Source: Desulfobacterales bacterium
GTDB lineage: Bacteria; Desulfobacterota; Desulfobacteria; Desulfobacterales; UBA5852
DNA length: 23,753 bases
NCBI GenBank assembly: GCA_030066455.1
Contig: JASJBQ010000010.1
Coordinates: 1-23,753, forward strand
Direction of reading: 5' to 3'
Shown here: positions 14,588 to 23,028 of the stretch, piece by piece
How the letters are laid out: every line of letters starts with the position of its first letter
Numbering within the stretch: the first letter of the stretch is position 1
The notes under the pieces: model-generated
Databases searched by the model: none
Told to the model about the DNA's origin: nothing
What the model saw: only the letters and a program-made list of their open reading frames with translations
Position numbers and translations under genes: made by a program

Positions 14588-14877
14588 GAATCAGGTAATT
14601 GCCAAAAAGCGATGCATCTAGTATGCAACGAAGCTGTCGGCCACGCCGTTGTCCAAATTCTCTTCTAACACGCATCGGGCACAAACACTCACGACTCGCC
14701 TCTGAAGCTGGACATGCTTCGACGGACACGATCGGTGCGGATTCAATTCCAGTGCTTCCGACCGCCTTATCCGCTGACCAGCAGCTAGCGAGCATGCGCC
14801 GGCATGGGTTAGCGCGGGGCCGTCCTGTCGCGGCCAGGCGGCGATCGCGCCGGTGTGGGCCGACCGGGGAGACGCAA
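14588..14877. other. Non-coding gap before the cytidylate-kinase-like gene
   Basis: This 290-bp gap has frames open on both strands, but their products are Arg/Ser-rich and lack start signals, so I call none. Small inverted repeats occur: TGCAT-CTAGT-ATGCA near 14610-14626 and GAAGC-TGGACAT-GCTTC near 14705-14721. No promoter stands out. Confidence 0.45.
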
Positions 14878-15498
14878 ATGGCAGTTCTCACGATTTCACG
14901 CATGTTCGGCACGGGTGCCCGGGAACTGGGCGAATCGATGGCCGGACGATTGGGTTATTCGTTTTTCGACCATGAGCTGATCCAAATGGTGGCCGAGCAG
15001 GCCAAGGCTTCCGTTGACGGTGTCGAAACGATGGAGCGGACGGTCGAAGGCAAGTTTCAGAAATTTCTGGCGACCCTGGTCCCCAGGCGTCTGATGGACA
15101 TGATCCAGAATGCCGAATTCGGCAGTATGGATGAAGAGATCTACACAGACATGTTGGCGCGCGTGATTCACAAGATTGCTTCCGAGGACGATGCCATCAT
15201 TCTGGGCCGCGGCAGTCAATACATTCTCAAGGACCGCCCCCAGACCTTTCATGTTCTGCTGGTGGCCGATCTGGACTATCGTATCAACCGCATTCGGCGG
15301 CGCTTTGAACTAACGAAAAAACAGGCGCTCCTGGCGGTGGCCATGGAGGACAAACGGCGGGTCAACCTCTACCGTAAGCTCGGCAAGGTGGACTACGACC
15401 ATCCCGATCATTATCACGCCGTTTTGAATATGCGTCGAACCGACGTGAAGCAGGCCGGCGACATGCTGTGTGCCATGTTGACAGGGGACCAGGCTTAG
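14878..15498 (+). CDS. Cytidylate kinase-like family protein
   Basis: The 206-residue protein starts with MAVLTISRMFGTGARELGES (1-20), a P-loop-like region typical of the cytidylate-kinase-like family. LGYSFFDHELIQMV follows, and later IILGRGSQYILKDR and HVLLVADLDYRINRIRRRFEL, which match the family core. Members are P-loop NTPases resembling nucleoside monophosphate kinases, but their substrate is often unknown; the canonical GxxGxGK is absent. The frame runs back to 14599, yet that part is Arg-rich junk; the ATG at 14878 has GGGGAG 6 bp upstream and begins at the domain. It may be co-transcribed with the small zinc protein 72 bp downstream. Confidence 0.85.
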   Translation: MAVLTISRMFGTGARELGESMAGRLGYSFFDHELIQMVAEQAKASVDGVETMERTVEGKFQKFLATLVPRRLMDMIQNAEFGSMDEEIYTDMLARVIHKIASEDDAIILGRGSQYILKDRPQTFHVLLVADLDYRINRIRRRFELTKKQALLAVAMEDKRRVNLYRKLGKVDYDHPDHYHAVLNMRRTDVKQAGDMLCAMLTGDQA

Positions 15499-15570
15499 GC
15501 CGGCGTAAACGATGGGCCGGCGTTTGCGGAGTCTTCCCCCCCGATGTTTGATTGACGCGAGGAATGCAAG

Positions 15571-15774
15571 ATGAAATGCCCCCAGTGCGGATGTCAGGAG
15601 TTTTATGCCAAGGATCCCCACGATCCTTTTGAGACCTATCGCTTCATGTGTCCGGGCAACGATGTCATCCCGGACCCCGACAACCTCGGTCCTTTGGAAA
15701 TCACACCGCAGACCGAAGCGTTCTGCGACCGCTGTTCGTGGCACGGTCAGTTGGGCATCCTGAAGGACACCTGA
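15571..15774 (+). CDS. Small zinc-ribbon protein, function unknown
   Basis: The 67-residue protein has CPQCGC at its N-terminus (Cys3, Cys6, Cys8), Cys27 in the middle, and FCDRCSWHG (Cys52, Cys55) near the end, so it probably binds one zinc through two CxxC pairs. GAGGAA lies about 8 bp before the ATG. It is convergent with the hydrolase gene; the two stop codons are only 2 bp apart. No partner or reaction can be named. Confidence 0.75.
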   Translation: MKCPQCGCQEFYAKDPHDPFETYRFMCPGNDVIPDPDNLGPLEITPQTEAFCDRCSWHGQLGILKDT

Positions 15775-15776
15775 CG

Positions 15777-16613
15777 TCAGAAGTGAAATGTACTGCCGGC
15801 CGCCGCCCGGCGATACCGCCCGCCAAAATGTTGCGCCAGCTGCATGGCGGCCGCATCACCGGTGCAGTGCGAAACCCCCACCAGGGCGACATCGAACACC
15901 TTCAAGGCCTCGATCACCGTCCGCACCTGGCTGGCGCTGAAGGGCATGAGGTGCGTGCCGCCCAAAACGGCATGCAGGTGCTCGATCCCCAATCGATCCC
16001 GCACGTGATCCAAAATGTTGAGAACACCGCCGTGGGCGCAGCCCAGAAGAAGTACGGGACCTGAGGCCGTCTCAATAAGCAGGCTGGCATCGTCCGCCAC
16101 ATTGTCCGGCTCAGGGCCGTCTGCGCCGGTGAGCACGAGTTTGGGATCCTGCGGTGTCTGGGCCGCAAGGCGATCGTAGCCGCTGAGAAACCAGATTCCG
16201 GCTGCAATTTCGACGGTTGCGTCGTGGAAGATCAACCGCGCCCCAAGCGCCTCCAGTTCTACCCGGGTCCGCGGGCAGCCCACGTAGCGGGGGGCGGCCG
16301 ATGGGTTGTCGGGGGGTACTGCCAGGTGCGGGGTGAAGACATCCGGGTGGGCATGCACCGGGAGAGGGCCCGCCTGGTCAAGAACCCACGCCAATCCACC
16401 GGTGTGATCGTAATGGCCGTGGCTGAGGAGGACCGCATCGAGCACCTCCAGGCGGATGCCGCTTTGCCGGACATTGTGCGGCAACGCCAGGCCCTGGCCC
16501 GTATCGAAGAGATACGTGCCGGAGGGATGGTTGATGAAGGCGGCGAATCCGTGCTCGCCCAGAAACGCCGTGCCGGCGATATGGTTGTCGCAGAGGATTT
16601 TGATGGTGGTCAT
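15777..16613 (-). CDS. Metallo-beta-lactamase-fold hydrolase (COG1237-like)
   Basis: The 278-residue protein has the metal-binding SHGHYDHTGG (64-73, HxHxDH), FLSGYDRL (142-149), LGCAHGG (190-196), GGTHLMPF (218-225) and GVSHCTG (246-252). This set matches the subgroup related to the methanopterin-pathway ribofuranosylaminobenzene phosphate synthase (COG1237), whose true substrate is often unclear. The start was set at Met 16613, where the family fold begins; the frame continues to 16718 but the extension is Gly/Arg-rich and unlike the family. There is no strong ribosome-binding site at 16613. The enzyme is probably cytosolic, with no signal peptide. Confidence 0.85.
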   Translation of the reverse strand: MTTIKILCDNHIAGTAFLGEHGFAAFINHPSGTYLFDTGQGLALPHNVRQSGIRLEVLDAVLLSHGHYDHTGGLAWVLDQAGPLPVHAHPDVFTPHLAVPPDNPSAAPRYVGCPRTRVELEALGARLIFHDATVEIAAGIWFLSGYDRLAAQTPQDPKLVLTGADGPEPDNVADDASLLIETASGPVLLLGCAHGGVLNILDHVRDRLGIEHLHAVLGGTHLMPFSASQVRTVIEALKVFDVALVGVSHCTGDAAAMQLAQHFGGRYRRAAAGSTFHF

Positions 16614-16995
16614 GGAAAAGCCCAAAGCTTTGCCGTTGTCGCCACAGGCAGCCGGCGCCCCGAGGCCTCGACGACGCCGGAAGCCAAGCGGGGCCACACT
16701 GCCGCCCGGCCCGCTCACTATATTGCGGCCGGCGCCTTGGGGTCAATACGCTCCCATTCGGGCTGCAAACCCTTCCCACCCAATCTTCGGGAAGAATATC
16801 CGCCAGATGATTCACGCGTTGGGACCGATTTGACAATCCGGCCAGCGGGAATAATCTTCACCCCAATTTAAAACGTGTTTTACCCATTCGTTTAATTAAC
16901 GAGGTGAAGGTTCAGCGCAGACTCACAACTCATCTGTCGGTAGCAGCATCGGCCGCAGGCGAGTTTTATTTTTTTGCCCCCATAGCCAGACAAAT
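16614..16995. other. Non-coding gap between the hydrolase and the kai region
   Basis: This 382-bp gap contains the probable promoter zone for the kai operon. TTGACA (16830-16835) is a perfect -35 hexamer, but the nearest -10-like hexamer, AATAAT (16850-16855), is only 14 bp away. A CTTCACC/GGTGAAG inverted pair (16856-16862 and 16903-16909) encloses an AT-rich stretch, and a run of seven Ts lies near 16968-16976. No other gene is supported. Confidence 0.45.
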
Positions 16996-17217
16996 ATGCA
17001 CGCCGGATCGATCCTGCTTTTCGGATCAATGCCATCCAGGACTCAAACGGGACGGAGAAATCCTGTAGTCGATGTACACCGCGAAGTGCTCAGCCGTCAG
17101 TTGACGACCGTAAGGGGGACGAAGGCCCAGGCACTGACCGACGAGGCGCGTCTGATGCTGGTCAAATTGCTCTGTTATCTGTCAGCCTATTATCGCCGGT
17201 TTGCCGTGGGCCACTGA
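16996..17217 (+). CDS. Small ORF ahead of kaiB, unknown (73 aa)
   Basis: The frame ends 44 bp before kaiB on the same strand. The last 45 residues look protein-like: VLSRQLTTVRGTKAQALTDE, then a helical ARLMLVKLLCYLSAYYRRFAV stretch broken by few charges, while the first 30 residues look weak. No strong ribosome-binding site precedes the ATG at 16996, so translation could start at an internal codon such as 17029. I recognise no family. If real, it is a candidate accessory of the kai operon, but chance cannot be excluded. Confidence 0.4.
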   Translation: MHAGSILLFGSMPSRTQTGRRNPVVDVHREVLSRQLTTVRGTKAQALTDEARLMLVKLLCYLSAYYRRFAVGH

Positions 17218-17261
17218 CCGTGCGGTATTTTCGAGCCGAATAGGGAAGCGAGGTCGCTTAC

Positions 17262-17564
17262 ATGAATCACTACCGCTTGAAGCTTTATGTCACGGGACAG
17301 ACACCGCGATCACGCGGCGCGATCCGTAATTTAAAGCGGCTGATTGATGATGTAATCCCTGATAACTGCGAGCTCGATATCATCGACGTGCTGGAAAATC
17401 CGCAACTTGCGGAGACCGAAAAGATTCTGGCCACGCCAACGCTGGTCAAGGAGTTGCCGCTGCCGCCGCGGCGCATCATCGGCGATCTGTCCGATCTGGA
17501 TCAAGTCATGTTGGGGTTGGAGATCGCATCCTATGAAACCATCGGTTCTGGAGGTCGACCATGA
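17262..17564 (+). CDS. kaiB: KaiB clock/timer protein
   Basis: The 100-residue protein matches KaiB along nearly all of its length: LKLYVTGQTPRSRGAIRNLK (6-25), IIDVLENPQLAETEKILATP (40-59) and the C-terminal LPLPPRRIIGDLSD (65-78). KaiB is a fold-switching thioredoxin-like protein that binds KaiC in its hydrolysed state; cyanobacterial KaiB is about 100 residues, the same as here. Its stop overlaps the kaiC start by 4 bp (ATGA, 17561-17564), so the two are translationally coupled. GGAAGCGAGG lies upstream of the ATG. No kaiA is visible. Confidence 0.95.
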   Translation: MNHYRLKLYVTGQTPRSRGAIRNLKRLIDDVIPDNCELDIIDVLENPQLAETEKILATPTLVKELPLPPRRIIGDLSDLDQVMLGLEIASYETIGSGGRP

Positions 17565-19090
17565 GCGAATACCCTCCTGGGGAAGGCATTGCCAAGCTCC
17601 CGACCGGCATCCCCGGGTTCGATTTGATCACGCTCGGAGGGCTGCCCAAGGGCCGTACGACGCTGGTGGCCGGAACGGCCGGCAGCGCGAAAACGGTCAT
17701 GGCCGCGCAGTTTCTGACGGAAGGCATCCGTAACGCGGATGAAAACGGCGTCTTTGTAACCTTTGAAGAAAGCCCCGAAGACATTCGCAACAACATGCTG
17801 AGCCTGGGCTGGGATATCCGCAAGTGGGAAGCCGAAGGCCGCTGGCGTTTCGTTGATGCCTCGTTGCACCCGGAACACGATGAGATCGTGAGCGGGTCTT
17901 TCGATTTCGGTGCGCTCCTGGCCAGGATCGAGCATGCCATCGGGAAGGTGGCCGCCCGCCGGGTGGCGATGGATTCGCTGGGGGCCGTCTTTACCCAGTA
18001 TCAGGACCGTTCCATCGTGCGGCGGGAACTCTTCCGGTTGTCTTCGGCCCTCAAGAGAATCGGCGTGACCGCCTTTTTGACTTCGGAGCGTACGAACGAA
18101 CACGGCAAGATCGCCCGCTATGGCGTTGAAGAGTTCGTGGCCGACAATGTCATTCTCCTGCGCAACGTGCTGGAGGCGGAGAGGCGGCGGCGCACCATCG
18201 AAATTCTGAAGTTTCGCGGTACGATCCATCAGAAGGGGGAATACCCCTTTACGATCATCCCGCACCAGGGGGTGGTGGTCATTCCGTTGTCGGCCATGGA
18301 ACTCAAGCAGAAATCATCCAGTCTGCGGATCACCTCGGGCCAGGAAGAGTTGGATCAGATGTGCGGCGGCGGTTTTTTCCGGGATTCGATCACTCTCGTT
18401 TCCGGCGCGACCGGCACCGGCAAAACCCTCATGGCCACCAAATTTCTCCACGCCGGCGCGGCCCAGGGGGAACGCGTGCTTTTCTTCGGTTTCGAGGAGA
18501 GCCGTGAGCAGTTGTTCCGCAACGCCGGCGGCTGGGGCATCGATTTCGAATCCATCGAGCAACAGGGACTGCTCCAGGTGGTCTGCGACTATCCCGAAAT
18601 CATGGGGCTGGAAGACCATCTGCTGCGGATCAAACAGCACCTGGACGCGTTCAATCCCCACCGGGTCGTGGTGGATAGCCTTTCCGCACTGGAGCGGGTT
18701 TCGACGATCAAGGGGTTTCGCGAGTTCATCGTCGGGTTGACCTCCTTCATCAAGCACCAAGAGATCGCCGGTATGTTCACCAGTACGACGCCTAACCTGA
18801 TGGGGGGCACATCGATCACCGAGGCCCATATCTCCACCATCACCGATTCGATCATTCTGCTGCGTTATGTCGAGCTCCTGGGTGAAATGCGGCGGGGTCT
18901 GACGGTGCTCAAGATGCGCGGCTCCTCCCACGAAAAGACCATTCGGGAGTTTATGATCGACGGCGCCGGGATGCATATCGGCAACCCCTTTCAGGATATA
19001 TCCGGGATTCTGACGGGGCATCCCTCCTGCGTTTCCCCCGGAGAGTTGGAGCGACTCAGTAATCTTTTTCAGGAGGGCGACGACCTTTAA
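17561..19090 (+). CDS. kaiC: KaiC ATPase/autokinase with two RecA-like domains
   Basis: The 509-residue protein has a CI domain with Walker A GTAGSAKT (38-45) and EE pair (69-70), and a CII domain with Walker A GATGTGKT (282-289) and EE pair (312-313). The autophosphorylation site is preserved as ISTITDS (424-430), with Ser425-Thr426 at the positions of the cyanobacterial S431/T432. MRGSSHEKTIREFMI (452-466) is the CII C-terminal signature. It should form a hexamer with CI ATPase and CII autokinase activity. KaiA is absent nearby, as usual outside cyanobacteria, so it may act as a simpler timer or stress regulator. The hybrid kinase begins 39 bp downstream, in the same operon. Confidence 0.95.
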   Translation: MSEYPPGEGIAKLPTGIPGFDLITLGGLPKGRTTLVAGTAGSAKTVMAAQFLTEGIRNADENGVFVTFEESPEDIRNNMLSLGWDIRKWEAEGRWRFVDASLHPEHDEIVSGSFDFGALLARIEHAIGKVAARRVAMDSLGAVFTQYQDRSIVRRELFRLSSALKRIGVTAFLTSERTNEHGKIARYGVEEFVADNVILLRNVLEAERRRRTIEILKFRGTIHQKGEYPFTIIPHQGVVVIPLSAMELKQKSSSLRITSGQEELDQMCGGGFFRDSITLVSGATGTGKTLMATKFLHAGAAQGERVLFFGFEESREQLFRNAGGWGIDFESIEQQGLLQVVCDYPEIMGLEDHLLRIKQHLDAFNPHRVVVDSLSALERVSTIKGFREFIVGLTSFIKHQEIAGMFTSTTPNLMGGTSITEAHISTITDSIILLRYVELLGEMRRGLTVLKMRGSSHEKTIREFMIDGAGMHIGNPFQDISGILTGHPSCVSPGELERLSNLFQEGDDL

Positions 19091-19129
19091 ACCCATGCCA
19101 TCCAGCCAATCTTGGGTGCGGAGGACACC

Positions 19130-21367
19130 GTGAGCACGGATGATTGCACCATTCTGCTGATCCAAAAGGATTACGGCGACCAGCGCCTTTTCAACGAGAT
19201 GCTCGCCAAGGCACCGGAACTGGATTGCAGTATGCTGACCGCCGACGATCTCGACAACGGCATCAAGTGTCTGGCCGGCGGCGGTATCGACGTCGTGCTC
19301 TATGATCTGGCCACGCCGGGACGCAACGGCGACGATGACCTCGCCAACCTGCGCCGTACGGCCGGTGACACGCCGATCCTGGTCTTGAACGACGACGAGG
19401 ACCCCCACTTGGCAGCGAAAGCACTGCGCAGCGGGGCCGAGGATTTCCTGGTCAAGGACACCATCCACACCAGCATGCTCTCGCGCGTGATCCAAACCGC
19501 CCGCCACCGCCGGCATTACCGCGACGTCTGGCAGTCGCGTCAGCCGCGCATGAACGCGCTGATCATCCACAATGCCGATGCCATTGTGGTGCTGAATCGG
19601 CTGGGTATCATCCGGTTCGCCAACCCGGCGGCCGAAGGGATGTTCGGGCGGCAGGCCGAGGAACTGATCGGTACCGCTTTCGGGTTTCCGCTCGTGGGCG
19701 ACGCCAGTACCGAAATCGATATTCTGCACCGCGGCGGCGAGCGGCGCGTGGCTGAAATGCGCCTGGTGGAAACCGAATGGGGGGAGGAACCCGCCTATCT
19801 GGCATCCCTGCGGGATATCACCGTCCGCAAGCACGCCGAAGACAAACTGCGCAAGTACGAGCGTATCATGGCCTCCACCAGCAGCCCGATCGCCCTCGTC
19901 GACCGGGACTACAATCTGGAGGCGGTAAATGAAGCTTTCCGCGAATGGTTCCTTGCCCGGAACGAGACGGGCCCACGCGTTCAGCTGAAGACGGTCATCG
20001 GCGAGCACAATTTCGAGACCCAGATCGCCTGCAGTCTGGCCCATTGTCTGGCGGGAGAAGAGATCCACAAACAGGGGCAGCTCAAGTTGCCGGATGGTTC
20101 GGTGCGCTACGCCGAAATGGCCTTCTACCCGTATTTCGACGCCGATAGATCGTTGTCCGGCGTCATCTGGAACCTGCGCGACATCTCCCAGACCAAAAGC
20201 CTGGAAGATCAACTGCGGCAGTCCCAGAAGATGGAGGCCATCGGCACCCTGGCCGGCGGCATCGCCCACAATTTCAACAATCTTCTCATGGGCATCCAGG
20301 GCCGTGTCTCCCTGATGCGGATCGACGCTGACGCCGATCATCCTTTCAAGGAGCATCTCGAGGGGATCGAGGATCAGGTCCGCAGTGCGGCCGATCTGAC
20401 GAAGCAGCTGCTGGGGTATGCACGTGGCGGCAAATACGAGCCGGTGCCGACCGACATGAATCTTCTGGTCGCCCGTAACTTTGCCATGTTCGGCCGAACG
20501 CGGCGGGAGATCGAGATGCACGAATCCTACGGCGAAAACCTGTGGTCCGTCGAAATCGATCAGAATCAGTTCAGCCAGGTGCTGGTCAACCTTTTCGTCA
20601 ATGCCTGGCAGGCCATGCCCGGCGGCGGAACGCTTTCCGTGACCACGGCCAATACCGAACTCGACCGCGAGCTTGCGAAGGCCCATGGCATTGATGCCGG
20701 GCGTTACGTCCGGGTCGATGTGATCGATACCGGCAAGGGCATGGATGCGGATACGCTCAAACGCATTTTCGATCCCTTTTTTACCACCAAGAAGGGGGGG
20801 CGCGGCAGCGGGTTGGGTCTGGCATCGGTCTACGGGATCGTCAGCAACCACAACGGCGCCATCAATGTCGAGAGCGAGATGGGAACGGGCACCACGTTCT
20901 CAATTTATCTGCCGGCTTCCGAAAGGGTGCCGCGCGAGCGGCGTCGCCCGGCCATACAGCCCTTGAAGGGCCACGAGACGGTTCTGCTCGTGGATGACGA
21001 GGAGGAAGTGCTGAAGATCGGACGATTGATGCTGCTGAAACTCGGCTACCGGGTGTTGCTGTCCGCCAGTGGCCAGGAAGCCCTGGCGACCTACCGTGAG
21101 AAGGGCGCTGACATCGACCTGGTGATCCTCGATATGATTATGCCCGGAATGAGCGGCAGTGACACCTTCGATCAGTTGCGGCGCCTGAACCCGGAGGTCA
21201 AAGTTCTACTGGCCAGCGGCTACAGCATCAATCAACGGGCCAACCACATCCTGGCCCGCGGCTGTGACGGCTTCCTTCCGAAACCATTCGACCTGCCGGT
21301 CCTGTCCCAAAAGCTGCGCTGCCTGCTGGATCAGCCGAGCGAATCACAGGGTTTGGCGCCAGGTTGA
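19130..21367 (+). CDS. Hybrid histidine kinase (REC-PAS-PAS-HisKA-HATPase-REC)
   Basis: The 745-residue cytosolic kinase has an N-terminal receiver-like domain (about 7-120), with Asp59 at the phosphoacceptor position but an incomplete acidic pocket. Two PAS domains follow (about 140-232 and 248-352), then HisKA with GGIAHNFNNLL (His380), HATPase with FDPFFTTK and GRGSGLGLA, and a C-terminal receiver (about 620-735; ILDMIMPGMSG, Asp668). There is no transmembrane segment. GTG 19130 was chosen over a TTG at 19112 because GGAGG precedes it by 5 bp. Directly after kaiC, it is a plausible output partner of the KaiBC module. The usual HDFNN is HNFNN here. Confidence 0.9.
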   Translation: MSTDDCTILLIQKDYGDQRLFNEMLAKAPELDCSMLTADDLDNGIKCLAGGGIDVVLYDLATPGRNGDDDLANLRRTAGDTPILVLNDDEDPHLAAKALRSGAEDFLVKDTIHTSMLSRVIQTARHRRHYRDVWQSRQPRMNALIIHNADAIVVLNRLGIIRFANPAAEGMFGRQAEELIGTAFGFPLVGDASTEIDILHRGGERRVAEMRLVETEWGEEPAYLASLRDITVRKHAEDKLRKYERIMASTSSPIALVDRDYNLEAVNEAFREWFLARNETGPRVQLKTVIGEHNFETQIACSLAHCLAGEEIHKQGQLKLPDGSVRYAEMAFYPYFDADRSLSGVIWNLRDISQTKSLEDQLRQSQKMEAIGTLAGGIAHNFNNLLMGIQGRVSLMRIDADADHPFKEHLEGIEDQVRSAADLTKQLLGYARGGKYEPVPTDMNLLVARNFAMFGRTRREIEMHESYGENLWSVEIDQNQFSQVLVNLFVNAWQAMPGGGTLSVTTANTELDRELAKAHGIDAGRYVRVDVIDTGKGMDADTLKRIFDPFFTTKKGGRGSGLGLASVYGIVSNHNGAINVESEMGTGTTFSIYLPASERVPRERRRPAIQPLKGHETVLLVDDEEEVLKIGRLMLLKLGYRVLLSASGQEALATYREKGADIDLVILDMIMPGMSGSDTFDQLRRLNPEVKVLLASGYSINQRANHILARGCDGFLPKPFDLPVLSQKLRCLLDQPSESQGLAPG

Positions 21368-21531
21368 ACGGTCATTGCGATTGGCACCCCGATTTATAGC
21401 GCGACCCTGTCAAACATCCCGATAGAGGGTCGACGACGCGAACGCAGCGGAGCAAGCGGTTTGCCTTCGTCCCACATTCGAGTAGAATGTGCGAGCATGA
21501 TGCTTGGAACCAGATGCGAAAGGTGAATGAA
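21368..21531. other. Gap with two hairpins between the kinase and the flavoprotein
   Basis: CGACCCT (21402-21408) and AGGGTCG (21426-21432) form a 7-bp stem with a 17-nt loop soon after the kinase stop, and CACATTC-GAGTA-GAATGTG (21473-21491) is a perfect 7-bp stem just before the next gene. Neither has a T-tract. The second could shape the 5' leader of the flavoprotein message. Confidence 0.4.
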
Positions 21532-22917
21532 ATGCAAAATTACGATGTGGTGGTGGTGGGTTCCGGATCCGGTGGGCAGACGGCGGCGTACACGCTCTGT
21601 GAATACGGTCTGCGGGTGGCCGTGGTCGAGAACAGCCCGACGCCGGGGGGCGTCTGTGCCCTGGCCGGATGCCAGGCCAAGAAATATTTCTACGAGGCCA
21701 CCGAGACCGTGGCCCGTTCCCACCATCTGGCGGGCAAGGGTATCGCCCAACCCGCCCAGGCGGACTGGGCGGCGGTCCTGGCGCAGAAGAATGCCTTTAC
21801 CGATCCGATTCCAACCGGCACCCGCACCGGACTCGAAGGATCGGGCATTGATGTTATCGACGGCACGGCCGCCTTCAAGGACCTGGATACCATGGTGGTC
21901 GGGAATCAGATCATCAAGGCGCGGTTTTTCATTCTGGCCACCGGGGCGCGCCCCATGCCACTGCCGTTCCCGGGCGCGGACCAGCTGACGACCAGCACCG
22001 AATTCCTGGCGCGCGACCACCTGCCGCCCCGGGTGGTGTTCGTGGGGGGCGGGTTTATATCCTTCGAGTTCGCCCATTTCGCCGCCCGCTTGGGGCCGGC
22101 CGAGCGCACGATCGTTCTGGAGGTGGCCCCTCGCCCGCTGGGGCCCTTCGACAGCGAGATGGTCGATGCCCTGGTGGCCGCTTCCCAGGCCGAAGGCATC
22201 GACATCCACACCGGTGTGACCATTCAAGCGGTTGAAAAAAAAGGGGAGGGATGGGTGGTCAGGACCGATGGGGCGGATTACGCGGCCGACCTCGTGGTCC
22301 ATGGGGCCGGTCGTGTGGCCGCCCTCGACGATCTCCGGCTCCAGGCGGGGGAGGTGGTTTTCACCCGCCGGGGGATTACCGTCGATGCGGAAATGCGCAC
22401 CTCCAACCCGCGGGTGTTTGCCGTGGGGGACTGTGCCGCCACGCTCCAGCTGGCCCGGGTGGCGGACTACGAGGGATATGTGGCCGCCAAGAACATCCTG
22501 GCCGCCGTCGAGGGCGGCGCCGGGGCACGCATCGACCACCGCACCGTACCCACCGTTCTGTTTACCTACCCCCAGTATGCCATGGTGGGTGCCACCGAGG
22601 ACGCACTTCAAGCCGAAGGGGTGCGCTACTACAAAAACAGCGATACACAGATCGGCTGGCCCACTTATAAACGGGTGGGGCTGGCGCACGCGGCCTTCAA
22701 GGTGATGGTCGACGAAGACAGTCAAATCTTGGGGGCGCACGTTATTTCCGACAACGCCTCCGGTCTGATCAACACCTTCAAGCAGGCCATGATCGACGGC
22801 TGCCCGGCGGACAAACTCTTCTGGAACAACGTCATGAGCCCCTACCCGTCGCGGGAGAGTGATATCATTTACATGCTCAAGCCGTTCTTCGAGGACGATC
22901 TGCTGGAAGGGCTGTAG
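21532..22917 (+). CDS. FAD/NAD(P) pyridine-nucleotide disulfide oxidoreductase (Lpd/MerA-like)
   Basis: The 461-residue flavoprotein has the N-terminal FAD site GSGSGG (10-15), a redox Cys pair Cys42-x4-Cys47 (CALAGC), an NAD(P)-binding VGGGFISFEFA (171-181), the second FAD motif AVGDCA (297-302) and the C-terminal dimer domain. The Cys pair spacing matches dihydrolipoamide dehydrogenase, glutathione reductase and mercuric reductase. However, the expected C-terminal HPTxxE motif is replaced by SPYPSRES (436-443), so the catalytic His is missing. The enzyme therefore may have an altered electron-transfer mode. ATG 21532 was chosen because AAAGGTGA is 5 bp upstream; the frame extends back to 21487. 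The substrate is unknown. Confidence 0.88.
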   Translation: MQNYDVVVVGSGSGGQTAAYTLCEYGLRVAVVENSPTPGGVCALAGCQAKKYFYEATETVARSHHLAGKGIAQPAQADWAAVLAQKNAFTDPIPTGTRTGLEGSGIDVIDGTAAFKDLDTMVVGNQIIKARFFILATGARPMPLPFPGADQLTTSTEFLARDHLPPRVVFVGGGFISFEFAHFAARLGPAERTIVLEVAPRPLGPFDSEMVDALVAASQAEGIDIHTGVTIQAVEKKGEGWVVRTDGADYAADLVVHGAGRVAALDDLRLQAGEVVFTRRGITVDAEMRTSNPRVFAVGDCAATLQLARVADYEGYVAAKNILAAVEGGAGARIDHRTVPTVLFTYPQYAMVGATEDALQAEGVRYYKNSDTQIGWPTYKRVGLAHAAFKVMVDEDSQILGAHVISDNASGLINTFKQAMIDGCPADKLFWNNVMSPYPSRESDIIYMLKPFFEDDLLEGL

Positions 22918-23028
22918 TGTATATGTCGTGCAGCCGAATCGACGTCGCGTGGCACCGAAATTCTATTGTTGAATGTTAGTTTTCTTATGCGCAAAAGAAA
23001 AGATGAATTCGTAAAAAGTCTTTTGCCG

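Noticed and set aside
14599..14877. N-terminal extension of the cytidylate-kinase-like protein
   Set aside because: It is Arg/Ser-rich, unrelated to the family, and the ATG at 14878 has a better ribosome-binding site.
18314..20851. An 845-codon open frame on the minus strand opposite kaiC and the hybrid kinase
   Set aside because: It is antisense to well-supported genes; long open antisense frames are common in GC-rich coding DNA. It has no recognisable domain and the sense proteins explain the sequence.
21394..22740. A 448-codon minus-strand frame opposite the flavoprotein gene
   Set aside because: It is a shadow of a gene with clear FAD and NAD motifs; the product is Gly/His-rich with no domain.
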